DNA of 47,171 bases from an uncultured Clostridia bacterium (lineage in GTDB: Bacteria; Bacillota; Clostridia; UBA1381). Shown here piece after piece: positions 31,000-39,674 of the stretch. Location of the stretch: contig CANQQZ010000015.1 of NCBI GenBank assembly GCA_947626135.1, forward strand, positions 1 through 47,171, in the 5' to 3' direction. Made by a program: the position numbers and the translations under genes. Numbering within the stretch: the first letter of the stretch is position 1; the number at the start of each line of letters is the position of its first letter. The notes beneath the pieces are model-generated. The model had not been told where the DNA came from. It ran no database searches and saw only the letters and a program-made list of their open reading frames with translations.

Positions 31000-32358
31000 A
31001 TGACAAGGTTTGACGAATTTAAAACAAGCGTTAAGGGAAAAAATATAACGGTAATAGGTATCGGCATATCAAATCTTCCTCTTATCAGATTTCTTGCCGA
31101 AAACGGGGCAAACGTAAAGGCGTGCGACAAGAGGGAAAGAGACGCATTGGGTGAGATATGCGCGGAGCTTGAAGCAGCCGGAGTGGAATTGTCTCTCGGA
31201 GACGCATATCTTTCCGATATAGACGGAGATATCATTTTCAAAACGCCCGGTATGCGCTTTGATACGCCGGAGCTCCTTGCCGCCAAGGCAAGAGGAGCGT
31301 CGGTAACCTCGGAAATGGAAGTTTTTTTTGACGTGTGCCCTTCGCATATAATCGCGGTCACGGGCTCGGACGGAAAAACAACCACCACCACGCTCATTTA
31401 CAATATTATGACGGAGGCGGGATATAAAACATGGCTCGGCGGAAATATAGGGACCCCGCTTCTGACTTCGGCGGGAGAAATGAAGAATGATGATTGGGTC
31501 ATTCTTGAACTGTCATCGTTCCAGCTGCACACTATGCGCAAATCGCCGGAAATTGCTGTAATAACAAATATAAGCCCCAATCATCTGAATGTTCACAAAG
31601 GCTACGGCGAATATATAAGCGCAAAAGAGAATATCATGCTTTATCAGAACGAAAATGACGTTTTGGTTGTAAACGCCGATAATGAGCTCACGGCGCAGAT
31701 CGGCAGAGAGGCGGCAGGCGAGGCAAGATATTTTTCCCGCCGCGGGAAGGCGTTCGTATACCTTGACGGCGAAACGATAAAACGCTGCGGCACAGCAGTG
31801 CTTAATATTCACGATATAAAAATTCCCGGTATGTATAACGTGGAGAATTATATGGCGGCAATCGCGGCGGTTTACGGGCTTGCCGGAGATGATGCCGTAA
31901 GGCGGGTAGCGGAAAGCTTCGGGGGCGTTGAGCACAGAGTTGAGCTTGTAAGAAGGCTTGACGGAGTACGGTATTACAACAGCTCAATAGATTCAAGCCC
32001 CAATCGCACAATCAATACCCTAAGTGTTTTTGACCAAAAGGTGATAATGATTGCCGGCGGCGCGGATAAGGGAATAAAGTACGATGAGATCGGACCGGCA
32101 ATAAAGGAAAAGGTCAAAACGCTTATTCTGATCGGCGCGACAGCGCCGCTTATCGAGGATGCGTACAGACGTACCGGCGATAAATCGGTCAGGATCATAC
32201 ACGCGCGCAGTTATGAAGACGCTGTAAATACGGCGCGGAGCGAAGCCGAGGACGGCGATATTGTAATTTTGTCGCCCGCGAGTACAAGCTTTGATATGTT
32301 TAAAAATTTTGAAGAGCGCGGCAGGCTGTTTAAGCGGCTTGTGAATGAGCTGAAATGA
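31000..32358 (+). CDS. murD: UDP-N-acetylmuramoyl-L-alanine--D-glutamate ligase
   Basis: 452 residues, full length. It adds D-glutamate to UDP-MurNAc-L-Ala with ATP in the cytoplasm, a step of peptidoglycan synthesis. The ATP loop is AVTGSDGKTTTTTL; ITNISPNHLNVHKGYGEYISAK and the middle-domain EHRVELVRRLDGVRYYNSSI block are typical Mur ligase motifs, with S-x-A-S-x-S-F-D-x-F at the end (SPASTSFDMFKNFEERG). A GTG 12 bases earlier is possible but lies on top of the GGGAG site; this ATG has proper spacing. It stands apart from other mur genes here. Confidence 0.96.
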   Translation: MTRFDEFKTSVKGKNITVIGIGISNLPLIRFLAENGANVKACDKRERDALGEICAELEAAGVELSLGDAYLSDIDGDIIFKTPGMRFDTPELLAAKARGASVTSEMEVFFDVCPSHIIAVTGSDGKTTTTTLIYNIMTEAGYKTWLGGNIGTPLLTSAGEMKNDDWVILELSSFQLHTMRKSPEIAVITNISPNHLNVHKGYGEYISAKENIMLYQNENDVLVVNADNELTAQIGREAAGEARYFSRRGKAFVYLDGETIKRCGTAVLNIHDIKIPGMYNVENYMAAIAAVYGLAGDDAVRRVAESFGGVEHRVELVRRLDGVRYYNSSIDSSPNRTINTLSVFDQKVIMIAGGADKGIKYDEIGPAIKEKVKTLILIGATAPLIEDAYRRTGDKSVRIIHARSYEDAVNTARSEAEDGDIVILSPASTSFDMFKNFEERGRLFKRLVNELK

Positions 32359-32365
32359 GGCAAAC

Positions 32366-33394
32366 ATGAGAGATTTGATTAGGGAACTGAGCGATATGAG
32401 AGCCATATCCGGTTCCGAATACAGAATAAACAAAAAAATCGCGGAAATGCTTATGCCATACGCGGACGAAACACGTATTGACGCGCTCGGCAATGTCGCC
32501 GCCGTAAAGGAATGCGGTATAGAAAACGCGCCGAATATAATGATCGAGGCGCATTGCGATGAAATAGGTCTGATCGTCACGGACATAACCGACGAGGGTT
32601 TTATAACCTTCGGTCCGGTCGGAGGAATCGACGCGCGTATTTTACCGGCTTCGGAGGTAACGGTGCACGGACGGCGGGACATAAAGGGAGTAATCGGAAT
32701 AAAACCCGATTGGCTGACAGAAAAGGGCAAGGCTGTAAAAATTAAGGATATGGCTGTTGATACGGGGATGACGGCGGAGGATGTAAGATCCCTGGTGTCA
32801 ATAGGCGACGGTATCACGCTGCCGCAGTCGGTCGGGGCTCTCGGAAAAAAGCAGTTTTCTGGAAAAACGCTTGACGACCGCGCATGTCTCGCGGCGGTCA
32901 TAGAAACAATGCGGCGGCTTTGCGGCAGAAGCCTGAAGGTAAACGTATACGCCTGCGCGCATGTTCAGGAGGAGGTCGGCTGTAGGGGCGCAAAGGTATC
33001 GGCGTTTAATATAATGCCCGATATGGCAATCGCCATAGATGTTACGCACGGCATAACGCCGGATAATTCCGATAACGCGTTCCCTGTAGGAAAGGGAGTT
33101 ACAATATCCGTCGGACCGAATATTCATCCCAGGCTTTCGGAAAGGCTTATAAGCATTGCCGGGAATACGGGAATAAAATACGCTGTTGAGGTGGATGGCG
33201 GCGATACGGGCACGGACGCGTGGGAGATACAGTGCGCGGGAACGGGAATTCCGACAGCGCTGCTGTCGGTGCCGCTCAAATATATGCACACAAGCGTAGA
33301 AACCCTTGCGATATCTGACGTGAAGTCGTTGGTTAAACTGCTGGTGAGCTTTATTGAGAGTCAGGAGGGGAATACAGAATGGTTGAAACTGTAA
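32366..33394 (+). CDS. M42 family metallopeptidase (paralogue 1)
   Basis: 342 residues. Glutamyl-aminopeptidase/endoglucanase-M type, with all active-site features: HCDEIG (metal His and Asp), LDDRA (bridging Asp), QEEVG (catalytic and metal Glu), AIDVTH (metal Asp) and KYMHTSVE (metal His). M42 enzymes form large tetrahedral shells that trim peptides in the cytosol. First of three tandem paralogues after murD; starts eight bases past the murD stop, so probably co-transcribed with it. It overlaps the next gene by 16 bases. Confidence 0.93.
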   Translation: MRDLIRELSDMRAISGSEYRINKKIAEMLMPYADETRIDALGNVAAVKECGIENAPNIMIEAHCDEIGLIVTDITDEGFITFGPVGGIDARILPASEVTVHGRRDIKGVIGIKPDWLTEKGKAVKIKDMAVDTGMTAEDVRSLVSIGDGITLPQSVGALGKKQFSGKTLDDRACLAAVIETMRRLCGRSLKVNVYACAHVQEEVGCRGAKVSAFNIMPDMAIAIDVTHGITPDNSDNAFPVGKGVTISVGPNIHPRLSERLISIAGNTGIKYAVEVDGGDTGTDAWEIQCAGTGIPTALLSVPLKYMHTSVETLAISDVKSLVKLLVSFIESQEGNTEWLKL

Positions 33395-34398
33395 TAGCGC
33401 TCAGTAATCTAAACGGCGTAAGCGGCGGCGAGGACGATGTACGCGCATATATACTGAAGCATGCGAAGAAATTTGCCGATACCGTCCGCGTGGATAACAT
33501 CGGAAGCGTTATCGCATTCAAAAAAGGAACATCCGGGGAAAAAACCGTTATGCTGTCCGCGCATATCGACGAGGCTGGATTTATAATAAGCGGCGTTACC
33601 GATTCGGGTTTTTTAAAGTTCAAAACCGTCGGGAGCATAGACGCGCGCAGCATCATTTCAAAATGCGTAAGTATATACGGCAGGGGCGAAAACGGAATTA
33701 TCGGAATGAAGGCGGTCCATTTGCAGAAAAAGGATGAGCGCGAGAGGGCTGTTGAAGCGAAGGAGCTATATATAGACATAGGTGCAAAAAACAAATCGGA
33801 CGCCTTGAAGCGCGTTAAAATAGGCGATTACGTATCGTTTTTACCCAACGCCGAAAAAGCGGGAGGATATATACGGGGCAAGGCTCTCGGCGGCAGAGCG
33901 GGATGCGCGTGCCTTATGAGGCTTATGGAAAAAAAATTTGAGAATGATGTGTATTTTTTATTTACGGCGCAGCGCGAGGTAGGGATGCGCGGCGCTGCAT
34001 GCGCCGCGCACGGAATAAACGCGGACAGAGCTCTTGTAATAGACTATACGGAATCCGCTGATATGTACGGCGTAAAGGAAAAGGATGCCGTGGCTCATCT
34101 CGGCGGCGGCGTGTGCGTGGATTTTATGGATAAAAACGCAATACCGGACGTGCGTATGACTCAGCGGTTTTATGAATTCCTGAAAAACGCCGGAATCAAC
34201 GTACAGAAGAAGCAAAGCGCGTCAGGATTAACGGATGCCGGAGGCATTCAGCAAAGCGGACATGCCAAGACCGCGGTTTGCCTAACGATACCGGTGCGGT
34301 ATGCGCATACGCAGGCATGCATGATATCGGAGGAAGATATAAAAGCTGCGGCTTTTGCCGCGGAAATATTTACCGGAAGGGCGGGAGATGTGTTTTGA
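33379..34398 (+). CDS. M42-like protein with lost catalytic residues (paralogue 2)
   Basis: 339 residues, same fold and length as its neighbours, but several active-site residues have changed: LDDRA is LGGRAG (bridging metal Asp lost), QEEVG is QREVG (catalytic Glu is Arg), and the DVT segment is IDYTES. AHIDEAG and the C-terminal YAHTQ remain. The frame is undamaged and codon use normal, so it is maintained as a protein. It is probably a non-catalytic subunit mixed into shells made by the neighbours, or has a new function. It overlaps both neighbours. Confidence 0.88.
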   Translation: MVETVIALSNLNGVSGGEDDVRAYILKHAKKFADTVRVDNIGSVIAFKKGTSGEKTVMLSAHIDEAGFIISGVTDSGFLKFKTVGSIDARSIISKCVSIYGRGENGIIGMKAVHLQKKDERERAVEAKELYIDIGAKNKSDALKRVKIGDYVSFLPNAEKAGGYIRGKALGGRAGCACLMRLMEKKFENDVYFLFTAQREVGMRGAACAAHGINADRALVIDYTESADMYGVKEKDAVAHLGGGVCVDFMDKNAIPDVRMTQRFYEFLKNAGINVQKKQSASGLTDAGGIQQSGHAKTAVCLTIPVRYAHTQACMISEEDIKAAAFAAEIFTGRAGDVF

Positions 34399-35375
34399 TG
34401 AAACTGTTGGAAAAGCTGACTATGACTGACGGCGTATCCGGAAACGAAGGCGCCGTAAGGGAAATAATAATAAACGAAATTAAGAAATACTGCGATGATG
34501 TAAGCGTTGACGCGATGGGCAGTATAATCGCGCATAAAAAGGGCAAGGGCAGGAAGGTTATGTTTGCCGCTCATACGGACGAAATAGGAGTTGTTGCCAC
34601 GTTTATAGACGAAAACGGGTTTATACGCTTTTCAAACGTGGGCGGAATTTATGTGAAGGAAATCCTATATTCAAAGGTGCGTTTTTCGAACGGTATAACC
34701 GGTGTTATAGGAGCCGAAGAGGATGAGTTCAATAAAAAGCCTTCGCTCGATAAGATGTATATAGACATAGGCGCGGCGAACCGCGCTGAAGCGGAGAAAT
34801 GTGTGTCTGTAGGAGATATGGCGGCATTTGCGGGCGATTACCGTGAACAAAACGGGGTGGTCATATCCAAGGCGCTCGATGACAGAGCGGGATGCTATAT
34901 TCTTATCGAGGCAATGAAGCGTTTGAAAAAAAATAAGAACGATTTGTATTTTGTGTTTACGTGTCAGGAGGAGGTAGGACTGCGCGGCGCAAAAACAGCT
35001 GCGTATGCGGTGAATCCCGAATATGCCGTGGCTGTGGATGTGACAGACACCGGGGATACTCCTGAGGCTCCGAAAATGGCTGTAAGGCTTCACCACGGTG
35101 CTGCGATAAAGGTTATGGACCGTTCTGTACTGTGCCATATAGATGTACGGGAAGCGCTGCTGTCAGCCGCGAAAAAAGCGAAAATCCCATGTCAGCTTGA
35201 GGTGCTTAATATAGGCGGAACAGATGCCGGCGCGATACATCTGACCAGGACGGGTGTAAAAACCGGAGCGGTGTCGCTGCCGCTGAGATATATGCATTCT
35301 CCGTCGGAGGTCGCGTCAATAAACGATATTAATGCATGCATTGAGCTTATTATAGCCGCGGCGGACGAGCTGTAA
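34398..35375 (+). CDS. M42 family metallopeptidase (paralogue 3)
   Basis: 325 residues with a complete active site: AAHTDEIG, LDDRAG, CQEEVG, AVDVTD and RYMHSPSE. The long open frame begins earlier inside the preceding gene; this ATG overlaps that gene's TGA (TGATG) and gives the family's usual start (LLEKLTMTDGVSGNE). Together with paralogue 1 it is likely an active aminopeptidase of the same operon. Confidence 0.93.
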   Translation: MKLLEKLTMTDGVSGNEGAVREIIINEIKKYCDDVSVDAMGSIIAHKKGKGRKVMFAAHTDEIGVVATFIDENGFIRFSNVGGIYVKEILYSKVRFSNGITGVIGAEEDEFNKKPSLDKMYIDIGAANRAEAEKCVSVGDMAAFAGDYREQNGVVISKALDDRAGCYILIEAMKRLKKNKNDLYFVFTCQEEVGLRGAKTAAYAVNPEYAVAVDVTDTGDTPEAPKMAVRLHHGAAIKVMDRSVLCHIDVREALLSAAKKAKIPCQLEVLNIGGTDAGAIHLTRTGVKTGAVSLPLRYMHSPSEVASINDINACIELIIAAADEL

Positions 35376-35481
35376 CAGATTATACGGCGCAGCCGGAGAG
35401 CGCTTTAACGCGTTAGCGTATTTTGTCGAAAATAATATTTTTTTCGGCATTAAGCCGATAGATTATTGTGTAAAACGCTGA

Positions 35482-35510
35482 TTGACGTATCTGAAATTCG
35501 GGTATATAAT
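35482..35510 (+). promoter_or_regulatory. Promoter of the phospholipase C-like gene
   Basis: TTGACG, 17 bases, TATAAT. One mismatch in the -35 box, perfect -10. Just upstream (35376-35481) is a short AT-rich gap with only weak hairpins (TCGGC-ATTA-GCCGA). Confidence 0.8.
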
Positions 35511-35553
35511 ACACTGTGAAAAATATCAATCTAAGGCACGGAGGCTGAATTAT

Positions 35554-36219
35554 ATGGCAACATGGATGGTGCACTGCCGAATTGCCGACCGTTTCCTCGA
35601 CATTTTCAAAGATAATATCGAGCCGGACGAATTTGTTATCGGTTCGGTCGCGCCGGACTGCGGCTGGGGAGATAAGGACAGTCTCGGTCAGTTTGAGCCG
35701 CCGCCGGCAGTAACGCATTGGTCGCCGAGCGGCAACAAAAACGATTGCAGATATAAGGATTTCAGAAGAGTGTATTTAAAGGATAAAAAAAAGGATAAGG
35801 ATTATTTCTTTTATCTCGGTTATTATGTTCATCTTCTGACGGATATCATGTGGTCATCGGAGATATTTATGCGGTCATGCGCAAAGTATGATAAAGAGCT
35901 GAAAAGGGACAGGGATTTTGTAAAGGTCATAAAGACCGACTGGAATGATCTTGATATGAAGTATCACAGAGATAATCCCGATATGAAATCCTATAAAATT
36001 CTCGACAAGGTAAAAAACGTAAAGAATTATCTCCCATATTATGAAGACGGACAGCTTACGGCTCAAATAAAGTGGATCGCCGGTTATTACAGAAACGGCG
36101 TCAATGCGGGTAATCTTGACAGAGAGTACAAATACATGAGCGAAAAACGTATTGACGATTTTGTTAATACGGCAACGGAAATTATCGAGGGACACCTCAG
36201 ACGGAAGGCATTGGTATAA
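35554..36219 (+). CDS. Zinc-dependent phospholipase C-like protein
   Basis: 221 residues: WMVHCRIADRFLDI with later FVIGSVAPDCGWG, THWSPS and FYLGYYVHLLTDIMWS, the His/Asp ligand pattern of the Zn_dep_PLPC fold. No signal peptide, so it is probably cytoplasmic and may act on phosphorylated small molecules or lipids; the substrate is unknown. The frame is open 24 codons further up, but CGGAGG precedes this ATG. Confidence 0.82.
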   Translation: MATWMVHCRIADRFLDIFKDNIEPDEFVIGSVAPDCGWGDKDSLGQFEPPPAVTHWSPSGNKNDCRYKDFRRVYLKDKKKDKDYFFYLGYYVHLLTDIMWSSEIFMRSCAKYDKELKRDRDFVKVIKTDWNDLDMKYHRDNPDMKSYKILDKVKNVKNYLPYYEDGQLTAQIKWIAGYYRNGVNAGNLDREYKYMSEKRIDDFVNTATEIIEGHLRRKALV

Positions 36220-36233
36220 GTACATATTTGCGG

Positions 36234-36256
36234 GCGCGGATTATCCGCGCTTTTTT
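36234..36256 (+). terminator. Terminator after the phospholipase C-like gene
   Basis: GCGCGGA pairs with TCCGCGC around TTA and is followed by six T: a compact strong intrinsic terminator. Confidence 0.88.
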
Positions 36257-36278
36257 ATTGCGTTTTTTCCAAATGTAC

Positions 36279-36307
36279 TTGAAAAAAAACAGCGCATGGT
36301 ATATAAT
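36279..36307 (+). promoter_or_regulatory. Promoter of the nadK-argR-recN operon
   Basis: TTGAAA, 17 bases, TATAAT, about 45 bases before nadK. Follows the terminator of the preceding gene directly. Confidence 0.8.
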
Positions 36308-36351
36308 ATGAATAAATATGCAAATATGAATCAAAGAGGGGATGCGGCGCC

Positions 36352-37191
36352 ATGAAAAAAATAGGCATTATAGCAAATTCTCTGAAAAAGGAATATTTAA
36401 GCTGCATATATGATGCCGCCGGAAGCCTTAAGGGGCGTGCTGAAATCTACATGAGCGGCGGCATAGGCGCTAAGGGTGTGACAGCCGTAACCGAGGACGA
36501 GCTTTTGGACAAGGTTGATTATATGCTTGTTATGGGCGGCGACGGAACGATGATAGGAGTTGCAAACGGATGCGCGAGACACCATATTCCGGTTATGGGA
36601 ATTAATCTTGGGCGCATAGGTTTTATGACGGAGATCGAACCGCCGCAAATCGGCGCGGCAATCGACGCTCTTTTGTCGGGGCATTTTACGGTACAGAAGC
36701 GTATGATGATGAAAGCCCGGGTCATGCGCGGCGATAACGAGCTGAGCGCATTTCACGCGCTGAATGATATAGTGGTTTCCAAGACGGCTTCCGTAAGACT
36801 TGTCGGACTTGAGCTGTACACCGACGGCGAGCTCGTGAACAGATACATAGCCGACGGGCTTATAATAGCCACGCCCACCGGCTCAACAGGATATTCCATA
36901 TCCGCGGGCGGTCCTGTGGTTGACCCGTGTATGAGGCTGTACGTGGCTACTCCGATATGCGCGCATATGCTGTCTGTGCGCAGTGCCGTTCTGAGCGCGG
37001 ATAAGGAGCTTGTGATACGTCAGGATGAGAGCTACGGAAAAAAGGATGCGGTTGTGACGGCTGACGGCGAGTCTAAATGTATCCTTAAGGGAGACGAGCG
37101 CGTATTGATAACACGCTCGCAGTATGAACTGGAGCTTATAAAAATAGGCAGCCAATCGTTTTACGATACGCTTATCAGGAAGCTGTCTTGA
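36352..37191 (+). CDS. nadK: NAD kinase
   Basis: 279 residues. It phosphorylates NAD to NADP with ATP. The GGDGT motif (62-66), the NLGRIGFMTE block and the NDIVVSKTASVRLV and DGLIIATPTGSTGYSISAGGP blocks are all present, the last being the second signature. First gene of a probable operon with argR and recN, the usual Clostridia order. Confidence 0.96.
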   Translation: MKKIGIIANSLKKEYLSCIYDAAGSLKGRAEIYMSGGIGAKGVTAVTEDELLDKVDYMLVMGGDGTMIGVANGCARHHIPVMGINLGRIGFMTEIEPPQIGAAIDALLSGHFTVQKRMMMKARVMRGDNELSAFHALNDIVVSKTASVRLVGLELYTDGELVNRYIADGLIIATPTGSTGYSISAGGPVVDPCMRLYVATPICAHMLSVRSAVLSADKELVIRQDESYGKKDAVVTADGESKCILKGDERVLITRSQYELELIKIGSQSFYDTLIRKLS

Positions 37192-37203
37192 GGGGGGATT
37201 TTT

Positions 37204-37650
37204 ATGAAGAACAAACGGCAGGAGGAAATTATAAGGATTGTGTCGGAGCGCGCCATAGGCACTCATGAGGAGCTTATGGAGGAGCTTAAGGCACGCGGAT
37301 TTAAGGTTACTCAGGCAACGGTGTCGCGTGACATAAAGGCTCTGAGAATCGTTAAAACGCCGTCTGAAAACGGGTCGGTATATTCGCTGCCGCAAAGACG
37401 CGCCGTGTCGGATAATCCGGTTTTCAATAAATCCGTCAAATCCGTGCGCCGCGCGCTTCATACGGTCGTCATCAGGACCCAGCCGGGTATGGCGGGCGGA
37501 ATAGGTGCGGCTGCTGACAGCGAATGGGGAAATATGATGCTCGGAACCATCGCGGGAGACGATACGGTGCTCGTGATCGCCGAAAGCGAGGACGCGGCGC
37601 GGCTGCTGAGCGAAAAGATAAGCGATTATTTCGACTGCGGAGGAAAATGA
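37204..37650 (+). CDS. argR: Arginine repressor
   Basis: 148 residues. The N-terminal winged helix has ELMEELKARGFKVTQATVSRDIKAL (22-46); the C-terminal arginine-binding hexamerisation domain contains TQPGMAGGIGAAADS and GTIAGDDTVLVI. It represses arginine biosynthesis in response to arginine. AGGGGGG precedes the ATG, and recN follows two bases after the stop. Confidence 0.95.
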   Translation: MKNKRQEEIIRIVSERAIGTHEELMEELKARGFKVTQATVSRDIKALRIVKTPSENGSVYSLPQRRAVSDNPVFNKSVKSVRRALHTVVIRTQPGMAGGIGAAADSEWGNMMLGTIAGDDTVLVIAESEDAARLLSEKISDYFDCGGK

Positions 37651-37651
37651 T

Positions 37652-39328
37652 ATGTTAAACGGATTATCAATAAAAAATGTCGCGGTTATTAAAGAGCTTG
37701 ACGTGCCGATAAACGGCGGCGTCACAGTCCTCACCGGAGAAACGGGCGCCGGCAAATCCATTATTATTGACTCCATTAATATGATTTTGGGAGCGCGCGC
37801 GAATAAGGATATAGTTCGTTACGGAGAGGAATACGCGAGTGTCCAGGCGGTGTTTGAACATATTCCCTCATCCATCGCGGCTCAGCTTTCGGAAAACGGC
37901 ATAGACGCGGACGACGATGAGATAATCATATCGCGCAGAATTACGGCGGAAGGGAAGAGCGCCTCTCGGATAAACGGAGTTATGGTTCCTCTTGCGCTGC
38001 TGCGCGAAATATCGGGAGCGCTGATAAATATTCACGGTCAGCATGACAATCAGGCATTGCTGAATCCGAAAAAGCATATTGATTTTCTTGACGAGTATGC
38101 TCGCTGTGAGAATCTGATTTCCGAGTACAGGGAACGATACGCTTGTTTACGGCAGGCGGAACGGCAAATCAAAGCGCTTTCATCGGACGAAGCGGAAAAG
38201 GCGAGGCGTATGGATTTGCTTGAATATCAGGTAAACGAAATTAAAAGCGCCGACCTGACGGACGGAGAGGAAGAGGATCTGCGGGAGCAGCTCGCGATAT
38301 GCGAAAACGCGGAAAAGATAACGGCGGCGCTTGAAAACGCGTATTCAAATGTGTATGAGAGTTCCGAGGGAATGAGCGCCTATGACAGCCTTAGCGCGGC
38401 GGTGGACAGCCTTTCCGGCGTATCGGATATAAATCCCGTTATACGTTCCGCTTATGATGCGCTGTCGAACGCCATGTATGCGGCGGAGGATGCGGCGCAC
38501 GAGCTGAAGGAATTTGCGTCGGGAGTTGAATACGACGAGCAGACGCTGAATGATATAGAGGAACGGCTTGACATAATTTCCAAGCTTAAACGTAAATACG
38601 GAAGCACGATAGCCGAGATTTTGGCGTTTGGAAGGAATGCGGAAGACGAGCTGAAAAATATCATGACAAGCGCGGAGCGGCTTGAGGAATTGGAGGCGGA
38701 GCGCGCGGCGCTTGAAAAAAGCGCGGCGGAGGCGGGGAATAGGCTCACGGCGGTTCGCCGTGAAAAGGCGGCGGAACTGAGCGAAAAAATAACGCAGTCT
38801 CTCGCGGATTTAAATATGGAAAACGCTGCGCTTAGTATATGCGTTGAAAGCGGAACAGATTTCTTTGAAAACGGTATGGATACTGTCGAATTTATGATAC
38901 GAACCAACCCGGGAGAACCGATGAAGCCGCTTGCCAAAATTGCGTCCGGAGGCGAGCTTTCGCGTGTGATTTTGGCTATAAAGTCGATCACTGCGGAGAG
39001 CGACGGCGTGGACACAATGATTTTTGATGAGATTGACACCGGCGTTTCCGGGGCGGCAGCTTCCAGGATTACCCAAAAGCTGACATGCATAGGCGCGTCC
39101 AAGCAGGTGATTTGCATTACGCATCTTCCGCAGCTCGCCGCAGCGGCTGACACGCACTATCTTATAGTTAAAAATTCGGACGGCAATATGGCGGAGACAA
39201 CATTGAAGCCGCTCACGGACGAGCAGCGCGTGGAAGAGCTTGCCAGAATCATAGACGGTACGCATGTAACAAAATTGTCGCTTTCGCATGCCGGGCAGAT
39301 GCTTGAAAATGCGCGCGGGAAAAAATAA
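37652..39328 (+). CDS. recN: DNA repair protein RecN
   Basis: 558 residues, SMC-like. Walker A GETGAGKSI (29-37), central coiled coils (about 155-370) with the hinge segment between, signature GGELSRVILAIKS near 430 and Walker B TMIFDEIDTGVSG. It acts in double-strand break repair. The gene follows argR almost without gap, as in Bacillus and many Clostridia. Confidence 0.96.
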   Translation: MLNGLSIKNVAVIKELDVPINGGVTVLTGETGAGKSIIIDSINMILGARANKDIVRYGEEYASVQAVFEHIPSSIAAQLSENGIDADDDEIIISRRITAEGKSASRINGVMVPLALLREISGALINIHGQHDNQALLNPKKHIDFLDEYARCENLISEYRERYACLRQAERQIKALSSDEAEKARRMDLLEYQVNEIKSADLTDGEEEDLREQLAICENAEKITAALENAYSNVYESSEGMSAYDSLSAAVDSLSGVSDINPVIRSAYDALSNAMYAAEDAAHELKEFASGVEYDEQTLNDIEERLDIISKLKRKYGSTIAEILAFGRNAEDELKNIMTSAERLEELEAERAALEKSAAEAGNRLTAVRREKAAELSEKITQSLADLNMENAALSICVESGTDFFENGMDTVEFMIRTNPGEPMKPLAKIASGGELSRVILAIKSITAESDGVDTMIFDEIDTGVSGAAASRITQKLTCIGASKQVICITHLPQLAAAADTHYLIVKNSDGNMAETTLKPLTDEQRVEELARIIDGTHVTKLSLSHAGQMLENARGKK

Positions 39329-39331
39329 AGC

Positions 39332-39361
39332 TTGACAAAATCACGTTTATATGTGTATAAT
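39332..39361 (+). promoter_or_regulatory. Promoter of the T-box/thrS transcript
   Basis: TTGACA, 18 bases, TATAAT, both boxes perfect. It starts a few bases after the recN stop. Confidence 0.85.
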
Positions 39362-39367
39362 ATATTG

Positions 39368-39634
39368 AGGCGATGAAAAAGACATTAACCCGCCGCAAAA
39401 CCGCAAAGAGAGGGAGCGTCCGAGGCTGGAAGCGTTCCTGCGGGGGCGGAGGGCGAACACCACTTTGGAGCCTGCGCGCGGAACGGCTTTACAGCCTAAT
39501 ATGTGCGCCGCATACCCGGGCGTTATCGGGAACAATGAAGCGTCCCGCAGGGACAAATCAGGGTGGAACCGTGCAGCTTCTGCGCCCCTGAAGAAAGGAT
39601 ATAAAAATATCCGTTTTCTTCAGAGGCGTTTTTT
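39368..39634 (+). promoter_or_regulatory. T-box riboswitch, threonine
   Basis: Leader between promoter and thrS with an AGAGAG-containing stem I (39407-39412), a likely specifier ACC (Thr codon, 39459-39461, in GAACACCACTTTGG) and the conserved T-box AGGGTGGAACCGTGCAG (39560-39576). It ends in a terminator: a CCTGAAGAAAGGATA arm pairs with TATCCGTTTTCTTCAG, followed by six T (39629-39634). Uncharged tRNA-Thr binding would favour the antiterminator and allow thrS transcription. Long reading frames crossing this region are incidental. Confidence 0.95.
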
Positions 39635-39674
39635 ATATCGCAGGAAAACGGACACAAAAAAGGAGAGATTTAAA

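Noticed and set aside
32020-32901. Minus-strand open frame spanning murD and the first M42 gene
   Set aside because: Antisense to two intact genes; the composition is a typical shadow.
36883-37776. Minus-strand open frame of almost 300 codons across nadK, argR and recN
   Set aside because: It runs antisense to three well-recognised genes and its translation has no domain sense.
39373-39674. Open reading frames between recN and thrS
   Set aside because: They cross the T-box leader, whose conserved AGGGTGG motif and terminator explain the sequence; no ribosome binding site fits them.
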